64,000 nucleotides of DNA, from assembly GCA_022559845.1 (NCBI GenBank), contig CM040120.1, forward strand, positions 162,608,334-162,672,333. The letters run 5' to 3'. A program made the translations under genes and the position numbers. Numbering within the stretch: position 1 is the stretch's first letter; every line of letters begins with the position of its first letter. The notes beneath the pieces were generated by a model that saw only the letters and a program-made list of their open reading frames with translations, did not search any database and was not told the origin of the DNA. This document shows positions 32,660 through 43,565 of the stretch, piece after piece. This DNA is from Amorphophallus konjac. Taxonomy: Eukaryota; Streptophyta; Magnoliopsida; Alismatales; Araceae.

Positions 32660-35495
32660 CGGGCGTGGGGGATCAACTTTGTAGTCCCCTATTTGTAACC
32701 CCTCTTTTTATTAAGCCTTGGACGATATCCTTGAATATTTGACAGTCTTCAATAGGATGTCTGAGGATCTGATGGTAAGGGCAGAAATACGGATCATCTC
32801 TTCTCCTGACATTATCAGGTCTCTTTGGCTTTAGCAGAGTAATCTTGTTATACTTGATAGCCCACTCGAACAATGCTCGAGTCTTGTCCCTCGGGAAGGC
32901 ATAGAGCTTCTTTTCTTTATTTTGCTAAGGAGGACCTTCTTGATATTTAACAGGTCCATTGAGAGGAGGATTGTATACCCATTTACGCCTTTTCGCCTCA
33001 AGGCTAATAGCATGGACGGCTTTCAGCATTGGCCGTTTATTAACCTGCCTGGCCTGATGATTTGAGTTGACAGAAACTGAGGGATATCTTGCAAAGAAGT
33101 CTTCAATCTCCGTTGCAACATTAATTAGCCGGTCAAAAGATCGGATTTCTACTCCAATCATCTTTTCTAGGACTTCTTTCTTCAGATTTTGTTTACATAT
33201 CTGTATTGGGTCTTCTAGATGCAGAGGGCACCGGCATCTCACACTAAGATCCCTCCATCTCTTGATATATTCCGCAGCAGCTTCATCCTCTTCTTGCTTG
33301 GTCGCTAGTAGCTCAGCCATGGTCACCTCTGCCTCGGCGACATGGAATCTTTCTTTGAATTTTCGTTGCATATCTGGCCAGTCGTCAATAGATCCAACCG
33401 ACAAGCTAGAATACCATTCAAAGGCGGGTCCTGTTAGAGAAGACCCGAAGAACTTCAACAGGTACAACTCGTCTGCCGCCAAGTCGCCCATGACTGCCAC
33501 ATAGTGTGCAATGTGTTCTTTCGGGGAGCCTTGTCCACTGAATTTGTCAAATTTAGGCAGTTTGTTGACGCCAGGTGGCAATCTTTTAGTAGCATGGTGG
33601 GCTGGATATGCACTTCATATATGTCAAAGGGGGCGTAATCAGCACCACCCCTCTTTGCTAGCCTTTCTTTGATCATCTTCTCCTCCATTAATTTATTCAT
33701 CATAACTGGCACCGCTGGTTGAGGGTAGAGGTGGGCGGGCTGCATTACTCGTGTGGCTGGAGTTGCAATATGAGATGGCAAAGGCTCCGATAGTGGAACC
33801 TTCCACTGCATTTGAAGAGGCTTTAGATGTGCTGGCTGGAGCGACTGGGAATAATTCTGGGGAGCAACCCAACTCTGATCATCAGTTTGCAGAATGCCCT
33901 GTGAAAGAGCACCCGTGGGGTGGGGTGCCACAGCATGCTCAATCTTCTCTTTCAACTGCTTCTCCAGCAGTTCTACCTTCTGCTGATACCTTTGCAGTGT
34001 CATTAAAGACAGTGTGGTCCATAGTCGTTTTGCTACAAATGCCCTCAAGTGTTTCACTGAAAGCACATCCGGATAGAGGTACCCCTTCTTCTTCAGATGC
34101 TATTATTTTGGTGTTGGGAGGAGTGCTCTCTTCCTCAGCAGCCTGCTTGCCCTTAGCGGCTTGCAGTAACTCAGCCTCAATTTTGCCTCGCCCTATCATC
34201 GGGTCTTCTCTTTCGGCAACCTTGGCCAGCTCTTCTTGTTCATGCGGCAGGATGCAATGTCTGCTCATCACTCCCGTCATGTTACAAGTAAGGATTTGCA
34301 TTCTTCCACTGTGTTTTTTGATTCCTCTTTGGGCTTGACTTAGGAGAGTCGGCCCTTCATTTGTTGAAATTCTCATGTCTTCTTTCTGTGAAGGCCTTTC
34401 AAAGCTTCCAACCCTAGCTCGCTTTTTCTTTTCATTCACTCCCACGGGTGACATCTTGTTTTTTCCTTTTCCCTCTCCGGCCTTGACAGCACGGAGTGAC
34501 CTTTGTCGGCCCATGACAGGACTTCTGAGGTTACAAAAATATTCTCGGACCCTCTTAATCATATCTTCTTGGCTGTGCTTTGAAGAGATAGCAGGCAGCG
34601 TCCAGTCCCGGGCAGATGGCATGTATGATAGCTGTGTAAGTTTAGCAGCTTGATTGGAATCCCTTGAGTACTTGAAAATATCAGCCTGCCTTGTACAGAC
34701 CCTAGTAGTGACTGGAGGAGTTGTGGCTGCGACCTCTTCCGCATGCATGACTTTGTTGCCCCCCCTCCCAGGGACATCAATAGAACTGTTGAAGTTTTGT
34801 AGGGTTGATGCAGTGCTTCGGGTCTTTTTGGGAACCCACATTTGCTTGAATTTTGATAATTTTGGGTGTGGCCTCCCTTGCTTGTTCTCATCAATGTTCG
34901 CCCTCCGGCTAGCCAATACTTGGAAGGCGTTGTGGGTGGGGACAGTTGGGATGACCCGATCCGGCAGAATTTTGGTATCACGGCCGTTGAAGAAGATCCG
35001 GATGCCCCCAATCATCATGGACTTCCCAGATGCCGAGAGTCGGCCTCTGGAAGTAACAGTGACTCTTCTTCTATTGAAGTTTTCTCTATTGCCCCCAGCG
35101 GGCCTCTTCTCATATACCCCAGTCACGCAGGTGATATGGTGAACGTGGCAGCTCACAATCCCCGGGTTCTTCAGCAAAGTTTTCTTGATTTGACCATCAC
35201 TTTGCCGAGCCGCAAGTTTGTTGTTCTTTGTCAGCTTCATAGGTTTTGAGTTCTCCTCACCCAGAAGATCCATGAACGCGACTCCCAGGAAATTGGGGAA
35301 GCCAACGACCGGAGGAAAGTTGCCAAAGGTAGTTGGCACGGTAAGATAGCCGTGTGCAGCATGGTCGAATATGATTTCGGTGCCAAAGATAAGCCCGGAC
35401 AGTCCGTTCGCCATCGCTTCAACCTGTAAAGGGGAAAGCCAAGACGAACGAGTAGTTAGGGTTTGAAGCAGTTGAGCGGGGACCCCATGGTCCAT
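32660..35495 (-). pseudogene. Element G first gag module
   Basis: It begins shortly after the PBS with a frame of 518 residues that is basic and of unknown fold. A frameshift near 33950 leads to a coiled coil (QRYQQKVELLEKQLKEK), a proline-rich linker and the motif KRGGADYAPFDIYEV. The capsid domain follows (33581-32925): KLPKFDKFSGQGSPKEHIAHY, LLKFFGSSLTGPAFEWYSSL and YIKRWRDLSVRC. The end carries FPRDKTRALFEWAI and FCPYHQILRHPIEDC, a zinc-knuckle variant with C-H-H-C spacing. This is the Ty3/gypsy gag type found with very large plant elements. It would package element RNA. No protease follows. Confidence 0.85.
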
Positions 35496-35526
35496 CTATT
35501 TTGTCTAAAAGATGAAGGGAGGTTAA

Positions 35527-35544
35527 GTCCCACTGGGCGTGCCA
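35527..35544 (-). other. Element G primer-binding site
   Basis: The minus strand reads TGGCACGCCCAGTGGGAC, three bases after the 5' LTR end. It starts TGG, as needed to pair with a tRNA CCA end, but is not the tRNA-Met site. I do not assign the tRNA. Confidence 0.65.
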
Positions 35545-35547
35545 GCT

Positions 35548-38500
35548 TGTGGGAATGGGTTTTTATTAAAAATATTGTGTCATTGATTTATTTGTATTTA
35601 TTTGGTTTATTAATTAGGCGTGCTAGTCAGTGTCGTGACAATTTATTATGCGCTAATCTGACTGATCAGACAATTATGGGTGATCGTGTCGGGACCCGAA
35701 ATCCGTCGTACCATAAAGGTTACGCTGTTAATTATGCCCCTCCGAAAGAGGGACAACCCTTGATTATTCGCCAAAATAAGGACCATGGGGTCCATATAAT
35801 AAGATATGCAATTGCATGCAAGCACACAATATGGTAATACTTATTTATTAAATCGACTCTTGGTACGAGATGGAGAACTTAGGCCCGAAGACCACCATCA
35901 CACATAGTGATAGTTTCCGGTTGGACGTGACCTGACTTTTTGCTAATCACCATTTGATATACCGGAGAATCAGATCATGCAAGCATGCAAGATAACAGTA
36001 TTCAATATTATCATTTATTATTTGTTTGATCATTTATTTATAACTTCGAGAGAGATTTCGGCACCACCACCCTACTCCAAGGGGCATCAGGGCATTTTCA
36101 TTTTGAAGTTGTGCATCACGTTACGGTGCACACACATGGACCCATGAGGTGGGCCGAGTATGACCATATTCGAGCAAGTTCGTAGATTATCGGGACAATG
36201 TATGCCGGGGCACGACAAATTTGATATTTGAGAAGAGAGGAAATACGGTTGAAACCCGATCAAAACAAATCAAATTCAATGAGTTATCGGCTCGGGACAA
36301 GGTCATGCTTTGGCTAAAATGGGAGTGAGTCCCGAGAACCAATCACGATCCGTCGTAGCGGCATTAATATCCCATACCCGGGAGTCAGAGAAGGTGAGGG
36401 CACCAGAGCAGACATGGTCGTTATTCTTCATTTATTTCTGTTATTATTTTAGATGCATAAATGCCTTTATTCTCATTTTTTTATGTCATCTCTTTTCGTT
36501 ACTCATTTGTTATTTGTTCATTATTTGTTTGTTTATATTTTCCTTATATCAGATGCGTGCACCATTTAATTTCTTTTATTGGTATTTATTTGACAATTAA
36601 TCATTTATTCACCCTTTATTTGTATTGATTATTTACCATTTAATTGTCATTTTATTGTCCATTATCTATTTATTATGTCTACTTTTATTTCTCACTTTTA
36701 TTATTATTATTTATTCATCTATTTTTTGTTTGTTTTATTTTGTTTTAGTCATTTTTGTTTCTCCATTTTAAATGAGAGTATCATGTTTATTTTATTATTT
36801 GTTTGTTTGTATTATTATTATTATTATATTTTATTTTATTAACAGTTCGGCTGTTAGTCTGTATGTCTGGCAAAAATACGGCAGCATCTCATCTTGATCT
36901 TGGACTATGCCAAGTGGGAAGATAGGACATTCATCCACGGAATGCCAGGACGAAAACCAAAAGAAGATGGGCATATAGCCCAGAATCCGAAGAGATGAGA
37001 GCATAATAGATTTATGTCCACCATTGTGGCATTCGGCTAATATCCCCTTAAGGAACCGCCGGAGAACATGTAGTGGCAGAACTCCGTAGGTCAATAGGGT
37101 TAAAAGAACATCATCTGTGAGTCAACACAATGTAGGGGTGCAACCCCGTTAATCTGGCTCCCATAGCTTTGAGTGAAGCCCCTGGTCTCTTCTTCTTACA
37201 ACAGGGTGGAAGTTTATAAGGGATTCGGCGAGAATCGACGCGGGTTAGTCTCGGCATAAGGCTCTCGGCGCGCGTGATCTCGGCATAAAGCTACCGGTGC
37301 GCGGGATGTCTTTGGCACGAATGGGTATCGGCGTGAGGGATGGGTTTTTTTGGCGTGAATAGGCATCGACGCAGGGCTCTCGACGTGTTTCAGCTCTCGG
37401 CACGTTTTCAGCTCTCGACGCGAGAGTATACGCGCCGAGAGGAAATGGGTGCGCCGAGGGGATTTCCTGATTGGTTCAAGGCTTGTTCCATGGGATTTTC
37501 AAAGGGTTTGTTCTCGAAGGTTTTCAGGGGGCTTGAGGCTTGATCAAAGGGATTTTCAAGGGTTTGTTCTTGGGGGTTTTCAGGGGTTTGAGGTTTGGGC
37601 AGATTTTTTAGGAGTTCTGGCAAGGCTGATTTGTGAACCATTAGGAGACTTATTCACCCACAAAGAGATCTGAGGGGAGGCTGTGGAACATCGGCAGGTA
37701 ACTGCGAAACGGAGACATGACATTTCCCCCGTTTTAGAATGAATCGAAGCCATGTGATAGTCTGTCACAGGCCTCCGTAACATGTTAGGGGTCGACCAAT
37801 CGGGTCAAAACCTTTGAGCAGAATAAAAATCATGATGAGGAACTTTATAACTTCAACAGAGTCTCTGTTCGGCACGGTGGACTGCTGGCCAGGGAAGTAA
37901 CTCTGCGCATTCGAGAAACAGAAAATAATAGTCAAGAGAACAACACCACAGCAGCAAAGGTATACACATATTGCATTCTTTTCATGGCATTATAGCATGC
38001 CCTTGAGGCAAATCATTACAAGGATCATTCATGAATCATGGGCGAACAAGTCCCAGAGGAGAAAACTTCAAAGGAAAACATAAAATGAATGACAGACAAA
38101 GGGGAGGGGGAACTGTAGCCCCATCGGGGCAATGATCGACGAACTCCCACCTTGAATAGAGTAGCAGGGATGATCACTCCGGATCCCTTTTTCTCAGCAA
38201 CTTTTGCCTTCTGGCTCGACAGGCTCTCTTCAGCAGACTCACTTTCTCTCTTAGCTGGTGGCCCTATCTTCTTCTGTTCTCCCTTTTCTTTCAAAGACTT
38301 GGGTTATATATATAGAGGGTGAACCATGCTTCCATTGGCGCAAGTTTCCCGACGTGAGTCCCTCCCGGCGCGCCCCAATGCTATCGACGCAGCTGTTTGC
38401 GCGCCAATTTCATTTGGCGCGACCTTCCCGGAGCAAGTTCTTCCAGGTGCGGCTTGATGCTATTGGTGCAACTTTTTGCGTGCCAGTTTCATCGTGCCAG

Positions 38501-38866
38501 TTTCGTCGTGCCGGTTCTCTTCATGCTAGTTTCATTTCTTAGCATCCTTTGGCCCATTTTTGTTTGTTTAGGCCCATTTGTGCTCATTTCCCATTTTGTG
38601 GGGGTTGACCCATCCGCTGATCTGTCTTGCTATCCAAGATTCTATCTTGTTCGCTCGGGGATGGTCCCGAGCATTTTCTGAGCTCTTGAGTCTTGTTTCA
38701 GCGGCTGTCCTTTGGAGCCGGGCGTCTTTACTTTTCTTATCTTCTTCTTTATTCCTGAAAATAAGATATAGCAGAAATAAGGCATTTTAACAGAAATAAA
38801 ATAGTGTAGTCTTTCTATTATTATTTGATCATTATTGTTATTGTTATTACTTTTAATGTGTCAACA
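35548..38866 (-). repeat. Element G 5' LTR (right copy, 3319 bp)
   Basis: Same ends and layout as the left copy: module at 35862-35970, T-rich part 36420-36840, GC-word cluster 37230-37460, minus-strand TATA box TATATATATAACCC at 38301-38314. It is followed by the target duplication GTCCC and LINE segment 4. Confidence 0.92.
38301..38314 (-). promoter_or_regulatory. Element G 5' LTR TATA box
   Basis: The minus strand reads TATATATATAACCC about 550 bases into the LTR. Solo LTR B, of the same type, has TATAAAAGGG about 460 bases in. Confidence 0.55.
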
Positions 38867-39393
38867 GTCCCATAGGTGACTGGTCTATCCACCTTAGGGA
38901 TCAGCGCAATGATGGAGGATGTAATATCTTGTAGAAACATTTGGCCACAAAAATAGGATTTGACAGTAGCACAAACATCATATTGAATGATAGACCAACA
39001 AGATTGAAAGAAGTGGCCAAAAAACCCATCTGGACCTGGAGCACTGTATGGGGACATGTTGAAAATAACATTCTGAATTTCCAAATCAGAAGGCACCTTA
39101 CATAAAGCAGCATTCTGAGCAGGATGAACAAGAGGCGGGATCTGGTCTAATATGTGAGAATCAATGGTATGGCTTGAGGAGGAGAAGGCATCAATGAAAT
39201 GCTAAAAGAACATACCAACAATAACATCCTGCTGCTCAACAATATTCCCAGAAGAATCCTTCAATTGAGAAATATGCACCAGCCTCTTGTTGGACACAGC
39301 ACAGGAATGGAAGAATTTTGTGTTTTTATCACCCTCCTTCAACCATCGAATACGGGCCTTTTGCCTCCAATAAATTTTCTCCTGGAGGAGAAC
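38867..39393 (-). pseudogene. LINE segment 4: EN-RT linker and RT start
   Basis: The minus strand encodes the stretch between endonuclease and RT of an L1-type ORF2: LLQEKIYWRQKARIRWLKEG, DKNTKFFHSCA, then SPYSAPGPDGFFGHFF and SIIALIPKVDRPVTYG. It is cut by element G at 38867 and continues in segment 5. Its right edge is the target duplication AGAAC (39389-39393) of the gag-protease element. Confidence 0.9.
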
Positions 39394-41849
39394 TGTGACG
39401 ACCCAGAGTTCAGGATACCGATATACCGATAGATCGCTATACCAATACCAAGAACTGGGGAGGCCACCCAAGAGGCTGATGAGGCCCCTGAAGGGTTAGT
39501 GAGGGTTGTTGAGGGATTGCATTATGAATTGGAATTACAACGTGCAACATTGACAATTAGCAACAGAAATTAATATTAATGCGGAAGCAATTTAAAATAA
39601 CCGAGTGGTAAATATATACACTAGTCCAGATTTACAACAGAGCACAAGTCCACAGCACAACTATACGGGGCATACCCCGGCCAAAAGTACAACAAAAGAC
39701 AAACTGACTACAGCTGGCGACCCTACACACGATCACCAAACGGACGCGACGACGAAGCGGCAGGAGGCTGGGGCGGCTCACCTACAAAAGTGAAGGGTGA
39801 GTCACAGCCAGACTCAGTAGGGGTCACGCAGATCCCTACAACGCACTAACACACCGACATGCAAAAAGTAAGGCAACCAGCATGCAATAAGCAATTAAAC
39901 ATGCAAATGGCATAATTAAAATAATAATAAAGCTGTAAATCTAACTACGCAGTAAAATAAAACAACTAACATCAAATCTCACAAAACACCAGTGCTGAAA
40001 ATAAATCTACTCACTCCTTCCAAGTGACAGGAGAAGTCTACTCCGTCGTAGAACAAGAGAGCCTCACTAGAAGAAAGAGACTAGATGCGTCCCTGACGAC
40101 TTACTCTGCGGCCTCCAGCAACTCACGTGTAAGCGTCTACACAGAGAGGCGTAACAAAACCAGTACCAAACCGAGTAACTAGTCAGAGCGACACTCATCA
40201 GTGCCAGTCCCTGTCTCTTACCACGTGTGCACACATTGACTCTCGCCTGAGCCAGGTCCTCCAGCTAGTTTTCCCCCTTCGTAGGACGCTACGGCCAAGC
40301 CGGGGGCCCACAGAACTAGCTTAGAAACTGTTGATTAGGATACCCTACCACCCCTCCCAGGTGGGTCGACCCGCGTCGTAGGGCTACGACTAGTGGCTCT
40401 ATCACAAGGAAAGTGAGAGAAACAACCCTACTCGCATAACCATGCACGAATCGACGTAAACCACGCTATTCACAACTCTGCATACATGGGCGGTCTTGCT
40501 CCAGCCGCCTAAACATAAACGGTCCTCCACTGGCCGCCCAGGGAGTTAAACGGTCTTCCCATGGCCGCGCCAATAGGATAAACGGTCATTGCTCCGACCG
40601 CACAAAAATCAATCATGAAAGGATGAACGGTGCAATCAGCACCGCACATATAGATGGGCGGTCCATTTCTCACCGCCTAAGAAACATTAAACGGTCACCC
40701 TGTGGGCGTATAGCATCAAACGAATTTAAACTAATTTGCAGAATTAAAACTAATATGCCAATAAACCAGATAAACGATCATACGATAGACCGTAGAAGGG
40801 ACATGGACGGTCTGGTCAAAGCCGTTCCAACGAACCACCATTGAAAGTCAAAGGAGTAAACGGTCCTAGTAGGGCCACATAACGGGGTTGAACGGTCTAG
40901 GCTAGACCGCACGAGTCTATAAACGGTCTCGGGTTGACCGTTGGGAAATCCCCTCCTAGAGGTTCCCAGGGGTTAAACGGTCCACTACACACCGCCTAAA
41001 GGGGATAAACGGTCCAATGCTGACCGCTCAACGATGGACGGTCTCCAATCAGCCATATTGACGGCGTGACGGTGGGTCGGGTTTGGTCTCGGCCGAAACA
41101 CAGCCCGGAAGGGCCTAAACAAACAGAAAACAAAAATAAACCAATCCACACACGCCATACAACCATTCTACAGCTAAACATGCAATCCAAACTCAAAAGA
41201 AAGCCCAAATCATGCAATTTCACAAATTAAACTAAAATGGGCCTAACATGTAAAAATGCACGAATACCTAGGAAAATGAACTCGGATGCCGATGCATGTG
41301 CTACCTATGCGCTCGTAGCGAGGTAAGGATTACATCCCCCTACCTTTTTCGTGGAACCGACGACAAACTCAGCACGAACTTCGAGAAATCACCACGACAA
41401 GCTTTTACGCCCACGCGACAACACGGCCGACCATCCGCTACGAGGCTGGCACCAACGCGATCCTCGCGTCGAGCCGGTCCCGTTGACTGCCCTTGCACCT
41501 CGATCCGGGGTCCGCACGCATGAACACCGAGAGAGAGGGGGGAGTGTCGCCACCGTCGCGAGAGGGAAAGAGAGAGAGAGAAAGAGAAAAGGTGAGAAGA
41601 GAGAGAGAGAGGCGTAGGAGAGTTATAAAAATTTTGTTTTTTTATTTTTTTTTAAAAAAATTAACTCTAATTGGAAATAAACCCTATAAGTTTAAAAATC
41701 GTGAATATGCCCTTTATAATTCAATTGCTTTTATACAAATTCCTATAAATGCCAAACGAATGCCTAAAAATCCACAAAAATAGCCAAAATGCTCCTAACA
41801 AAACCAGGATCCAAACTGCTAAGGATCCAATTAAAACACGGGCGCTACA
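39394..41849 (-). repeat. 3' LTR of the gag-protease element (left)
   Basis: The plus-strand ends are TGTGACGACCC and GGGCGCTACA. A hairpin-word array lies at 40490-41060 and a GA-rich stretch near 41560-41612. Minus-strand TTTTTATAACTCTCC near 41620 is a possible TATA box. It matches the right LTR closely, but differences by eye are several per 100 bases in the first 200 bases. Confidence 0.92.
40490..41060. repeat. Array of CGGTC...GACCG hairpins, left LTR
   Basis: About 15 units are each roughly 20 bases with a stem such as ACGGTC-N8-GACCGC, separated by 10-40 bases. The loops differ from unit to unit. Examples: ACGGTCATTGCTCCGACCGC and ACGGTCTAGGCTAGACCGC. Confidence 0.85.
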
Positions 41850-41863
41850 GTCCCTCCCTCCTT
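41850..41863 (-). other. PPT of the gag-protease element
   Basis: The minus strand reads AAGGAGGGAGGGAC directly before the LTR start TGTAGCGCCC. Confidence 0.8.
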
Positions 41864-41924
41864 AAAGAAATTCCGTCCCCGAAATTTAAACGGAAGGAAA
41901 AGGAGGCAACTGAAAGAACCAAAT

Positions 41925-42270
41925 CATACCTTGAAAATAGAAAGCCGATTTCCCCCGTGGTATGAAGTAGATGCACTTCAATCTGCAGTTCACCACGGCA
42001 CCCTACTTCTCAAGCCAATCCATGCCTAGAATAGCATCGAAATCGACCAACTGCAGCGCATACAACATTGCTGGCATCTGTCGGTCATTGATGACCACTG
42101 GAGAATCTTCTAGGCACACTGGAGTAGCCATGAAATCACCCGATGGTAGCTCAACAAGCAAATTGCAGGACACTTCCACCATCGGCTCCTCAACACGAGC
42201 AAGAAAATTCTCAGAAATAAACGAATGAGTGGCACCTTAATCGAAAAGAACATGCGCTGGATGACCAAAA
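41925..42270 (-). pseudogene. Protease remnant of the gag-protease element
   Basis: The minus strand keeps the protease landmarks GATHSFIS and DFDAILGMDWL, spaced as in Ty3/gypsy proteases. The active-site triplet that should read D-T-G has a stop codon in place of Thr (codons GAT TAA GGT), and another stop follows GMDWLEK. The region then runs out into a short tail before the PPT. It continues the gag reading direction, in another frame. Confidence 0.8.
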
Positions 42271-42364
42271 ATCAAAACAATCCTTCCATCAAATTTGACG
42301 CGATAGCCTCTGCACGCGTGATGTGGGTAACTCTGCCTCTCGGCTGACGGCTGGGGGTAGAAGA

Positions 42365-43417
42365 CTACTGCGAAGGCGCTGGAGCTTGCTGACCCGGCTG
42401 ATTGCATGCATAACAAACAACGGGCAAAGCACACGGAACACCCGGATGACTTCCACCACACCTCGAATACAACCTTGGCTGACTAACAAAGGATCCTTGG
42501 TGCTGTTGAAAAGAAGACGTCTGCTGCACAGTGCCTAAAGGAGCATGCTGGTCAAACCGCTTCTTGGACTTCTTATGCTTCCACGAAGAACTCGGCTTAG
42601 AAAAAGATGAAGAACCACCGGTATCAGAAACCACAGAATGAACTCCTGTTGCAAGCTGCTGACTGCCTTGCTGAAACTGTACGGTCGGCACAGTCGGCGG
42701 AACTGCAATGGGAAGCTGCCCTCGAGATCTCGCTAACTCCATCTCTAAAGTCACGGCTACCTGATACGCTCCATCCAAATCAGCTACACGAGTCGCGTAC
42801 AACGGCAATCGTAACTCGAGCCTTAATCCACGCAAAATATGCTGCGTCTTCATAGCTTCATTCGCAAGAATATAAGGCGCATATTGACCTAACTCCAGAA
42901 ACTTATTACGGTACTGCACCACGGTCATATCACCCTGAATCAGCTCCATAAACTGGTACGCTTTAGCCATCTGGAGACAAGCCGGGGTGAAAGCACGTTC
43001 AAAGGCAGTAACAAACTCTGGCCAGGTAATCTGCCGAAGCGGCTGAGAATGGAAAGCAACTTGCCACTCGGCCATCCACCATGTCAACGTTGCACCTTGA
43101 TGTTGAAAAGTTACCAACATGACCTTCTCGTCCTCCGCGCACTCCATTTCTAGAAATACGCACTCCGTCGCATCAATCCATTGCCTTGCTGCCTCGGGAT
43201 CTGATTGATCGTCGAACGCTGGTGGATTAAAAGGCAGGAATTCCTTGAGAGCTTTGCCACGACCACCCGGCGGATCAGCTTGCGGGACAGCAGCTAGGGC
43301 TGGTGCAGGAACAACAGGAGGATGAGAGGCACCGCTTTCAGCTCTTGGGATATCCCTCGGAACATTTTGCGGCACATTCCTTGGGACACGAGGAGGTCTT
43401 CCTCGATGAGGCGGCAT
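42365..43417 (-). CDS. Gag of the gag-protease element (350 aa, frame intact)
   Basis: This is the longest intact gag frame in the window. After a Pro/Arg-rich start (MPPHRGRPPRVPRNV) the capsid domain reads FNPPAFDDQSDPEAARQWID, ATLTWWMAEW, ITWPEFVTAFERAF and GDMTVVQYRNKFLELGQYAP, then LRGLRLELRLPLYA. The C-terminus has a CGGSHPGVPC knuckle and CYACNQPGQQA, in which the usual His is Gln, so this knuckle may not bind zinc. The start ATG is 132 bases after the PBS. The intact capsid suggests this copy may still make Gag; mobility would need RT and integrase from a relative. Confidence 0.8.
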   Translation of the reverse strand: MPPHRGRPPRVPRNVPQNVPRDIPRAESGASHPPVVPAPALAAVPQADPPGGRGKALKEFLPFNPPAFDDQSDPEAARQWIDATECVFLEMECAEDEKVMLVTFQHQGATLTWWMAEWQVAFHSQPLRQITWPEFVTAFERAFTPACLQMAKAYQFMELIQGDMTVVQYRNKFLELGQYAPYILANEAMKTQHILRGLRLELRLPLYATRVADLDGAYQVAVTLEMELARSRGQLPIAVPPTVPTVQFQQGSQQLATGVHSVVSDTGGSSSFSKPSSSWKHKKSKKRFDQHAPLGTVQQTSSFQQHQGSFVSQPRLYSRCGGSHPGVPCALPVVCYACNQPGQQAPAPSQ

Positions 43418-43551
43418 ATTAAATCTAACAAAGCAACGAATAATCCATTAGTAAACACGGAAAACATCCTAAGCCAGCAATAGACGACTCGATGGACTTG
43501 TTCTGGACTTGCTGAAGAAATTTCAATTCGTAATACAATTCCCCAACACAT

Positions 43552-43563
43552 GCTCTGATACCA
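43552..43563 (-). other. PBS of the gag-protease element (initiator tRNA-Met)
   Basis: The minus strand reads TGGTATCAGAGC, an exact match to the usual plant initiator tRNA-Met site, two bases after the LTR end. Confidence 0.9.
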
Positions 43564-43565
43564 GC

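Larger units (their letters stand above)
21876..38866 (-). mobile_element. Element G: 17-kb gag-only LTR retrotransposon, Ty3/gypsy (Tat/Ogre-like)
   Basis: Two LTRs (21876-25187 and 35548-38866) of about 3.3 kb flank 10.36 kb. The target duplication is GTCCT/GTCCC (21871-21875, 38867-38871, one mismatch). The 5' LTR is on the right. From right to left come the PBS, two gag modules in tandem, a long non-coding stretch with several tandem-repeat arrays and pyrimidine tracts, the PPT and the 3' LTR. No RT, RNase H, integrase or protease is readable. It splits the LINE inside its RT. Tat/Ogre membership is inferred from size, gag type and repeats near the 3' LTR. Confidence 0.9.

Noticed and set aside
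33067..35249. Plus-strand open frames opposite element G gag
   Set aside because: Shadows of the minus-strand gag modules; no domain content.
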